From positions 126,001-162,117 of the forward strand of contig CAUYUJ010017787.1 in assembly GCA_963575745.1 (NCBI GenBank): a stretch of DNA of 36,117 nucleotides, in the 5' to 3' direction. The DNA comes from Prorocentrum cordatum (taxonomy: Eukaryota > Sar > Dinophyceae > Prorocentrales > Prorocentraceae). Position numbers and translations under genes: made by a program. Below the pieces are notes generated by a model. That model was not told the DNA's origin. It did no database searches and was given only the letters and a program-made list of their open reading frames with translations. This document shows positions 35,558 to 36,117 of the stretch, in pieces (the stretch's first letter is position 1; each line of letters opens with the position of its first letter).

Positions 35558-36117
35558 TCGACGCCTACATTCAGACGGCTTCACAGGAAGTCGGGCCCGC
35601 CCCTAGCACAGCGGTCATCTTCTGCGACCAAAGCAAGGCCTTCGAGCGAGTCTCCCTTCAATGGATGGGCCGGCTCCTGCTCCAATGGCAGCTACCCGTC
35701 GGACTGCAGCACTCCATTGGCTCTCTCATCTCCGATTCGACGCGTTCAGACTCGCAAAGGCAGGTTCGCGGGTTCTCTCAGGAAGCTACTCCGGCCCGTC
35801 GGGATGGGCGGCACCGCTCCCCCCTACTGTGGAGTATAGGGTGCGACCCCATAATTGAGACTGTCGCCAACTGCGCGGCCGGCGATTGTCCGACATACGT
35901 CAACGACCTTGCCTGCCTTGCCTGCGGCGGGCCTCAGGCCCTACGTGCCTCGATCGCTCCCCCCTGGGCGGCCCACGCCGCCAGGCTCTTGGTGGACGGC
36001 CACCGGTGTCGGGGCCTACTCATCCCATGCGGTCTCCCAACTATGGCCGCCCTCCTGCAGGACCTCCTAGTCCAGGCGCGCCCCAGACCTGACGGGGTCC
36101 TGCATTCCGGCCTCCCC
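35480..36117 (+). pseudogene. Third LINE: RT palm (motifs A to C), partial at window edge
   Basis: An open frame without stop to the right edge: DAWSALLGPFQRVVDAYIQ, motif A in AVIFCDQSKAFERVSLQW (Asp near 35626), a degenerate motif B region RHRSPLLWSIGCDPIIE where a Gly-rich loop is expected, and motif C in PTYVNDLACLACG, with Asn-Asp in place of Asp-Asp. The loss at the first catalytic Asp and the degraded motif B suggest an inactive copy. It continues beyond the window. Confidence 0.65.

Larger units (their letters stand above)
33354..36117 (+). mobile_element. Third retroelement: decayed LINE of another lineage, truncated by the window edge
   Basis: An APE-type endonuclease and an RT are recognisable in order on the plus strand, but spread over several frames with homopolymer runs (G12 at 33994-34005) and no unbroken ORF. 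Motifs differ from the first LINE (SKAFERV and TYVNDLA here; TAAFDTI and FVDD there). The 5' end appears to lie at the end of the CAT array, with no spliced-leader relic seen. 34200-35010, between endonuclease and RT, is GC-rich with no certain reading frame. Confidence 0.7.

Noticed and set aside
1-36117. tRNA, rRNA, telomeric TTTAGGG arrays or host protein genes
   Set aside because: None could be recognised on either strand by eye; absence cannot be proven without covariance-model and protein searches.

Overview
This window reads as a piece of a dinoflagellate nuclear genome made almost entirely of repeats and retroelements. The best organism marker is at 20552-20573: a 22-nt stretch matching the dinoflagellate trans-spliced leader at 21 of 22 positions, at the 5' end of a LINE. 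High GC coding DNA, abundant microsatellites, retroelements with tyrosine recombinases and cytosine-methyltransferase-like domains, and the absence of any recognisable host gene in 36 kb agree with that. Species cannot be told from the sequence.

Layout. 1-13160 is a tandem array of about 1.1-kb, G+T-rich units built from CTTGGGGCC-like motifs. One unit is split by a 7.8-kb tyrosine-recombinase (YR, DIRS-order) retrotransposon on the minus strand at 3126-10888 (YR-1). 13161-20550 is non-coding: an ATGTAT-type tract, inverted-orientation CCAAG repeats, several microsatellites, four copies of a roughly 650-bp family (two forming a large inverted repeat), and a 1-kb tandem duplication. 20552-26170 is a nearly complete APE-endonuclease LINE (ORF1 with a zinc finger and coiled coil; ORF2 with endonuclease, reverse transcriptase and a C-terminal zinc-finger region) lying between TA repeats and starting with the spliced-leader relic. 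26266-26956 is a minisatellite followed by a (CAT)n array. 26957-33127 is a second YR retrotransposon (YR-2, plus strand) inserted inside the CAT array. 33354 to the right edge is a third, decayed LINE of another lineage.

How the parts work together. Both YR elements have the A1-ORFs-B1-A2-B2 split direct repeats expected when a circular cDNA is integrated by a tyrosine recombinase. YR-2 has identical repeats and a CAT crossover triplet matching its CAT-repeat target. YR-1 has an AAAC crossover and leaves a reconstructable empty site in the satellite unit. Each encodes gag-like proteins, RT, RNase H, a YR and a C5-cytosine-methyltransferase-like domain, but the last sits in different places: between RT motifs B and C, out of frame, in YR-1; and as a 3' ORF overlapping the YR stop codon (TGATG) in YR-2. 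Overlapping stop/start junctions recur in the LINE (ATGA) and YR-2 (ATGA, TGATG), suggesting termination-reinitiation.

Caveats. All three larger elements carry frame breaks, several at homopolymers or GC-rich runs, so sequencing error, decay and introns cannot be separated here. Family assignments rest on motifs read by eye, without database searches.
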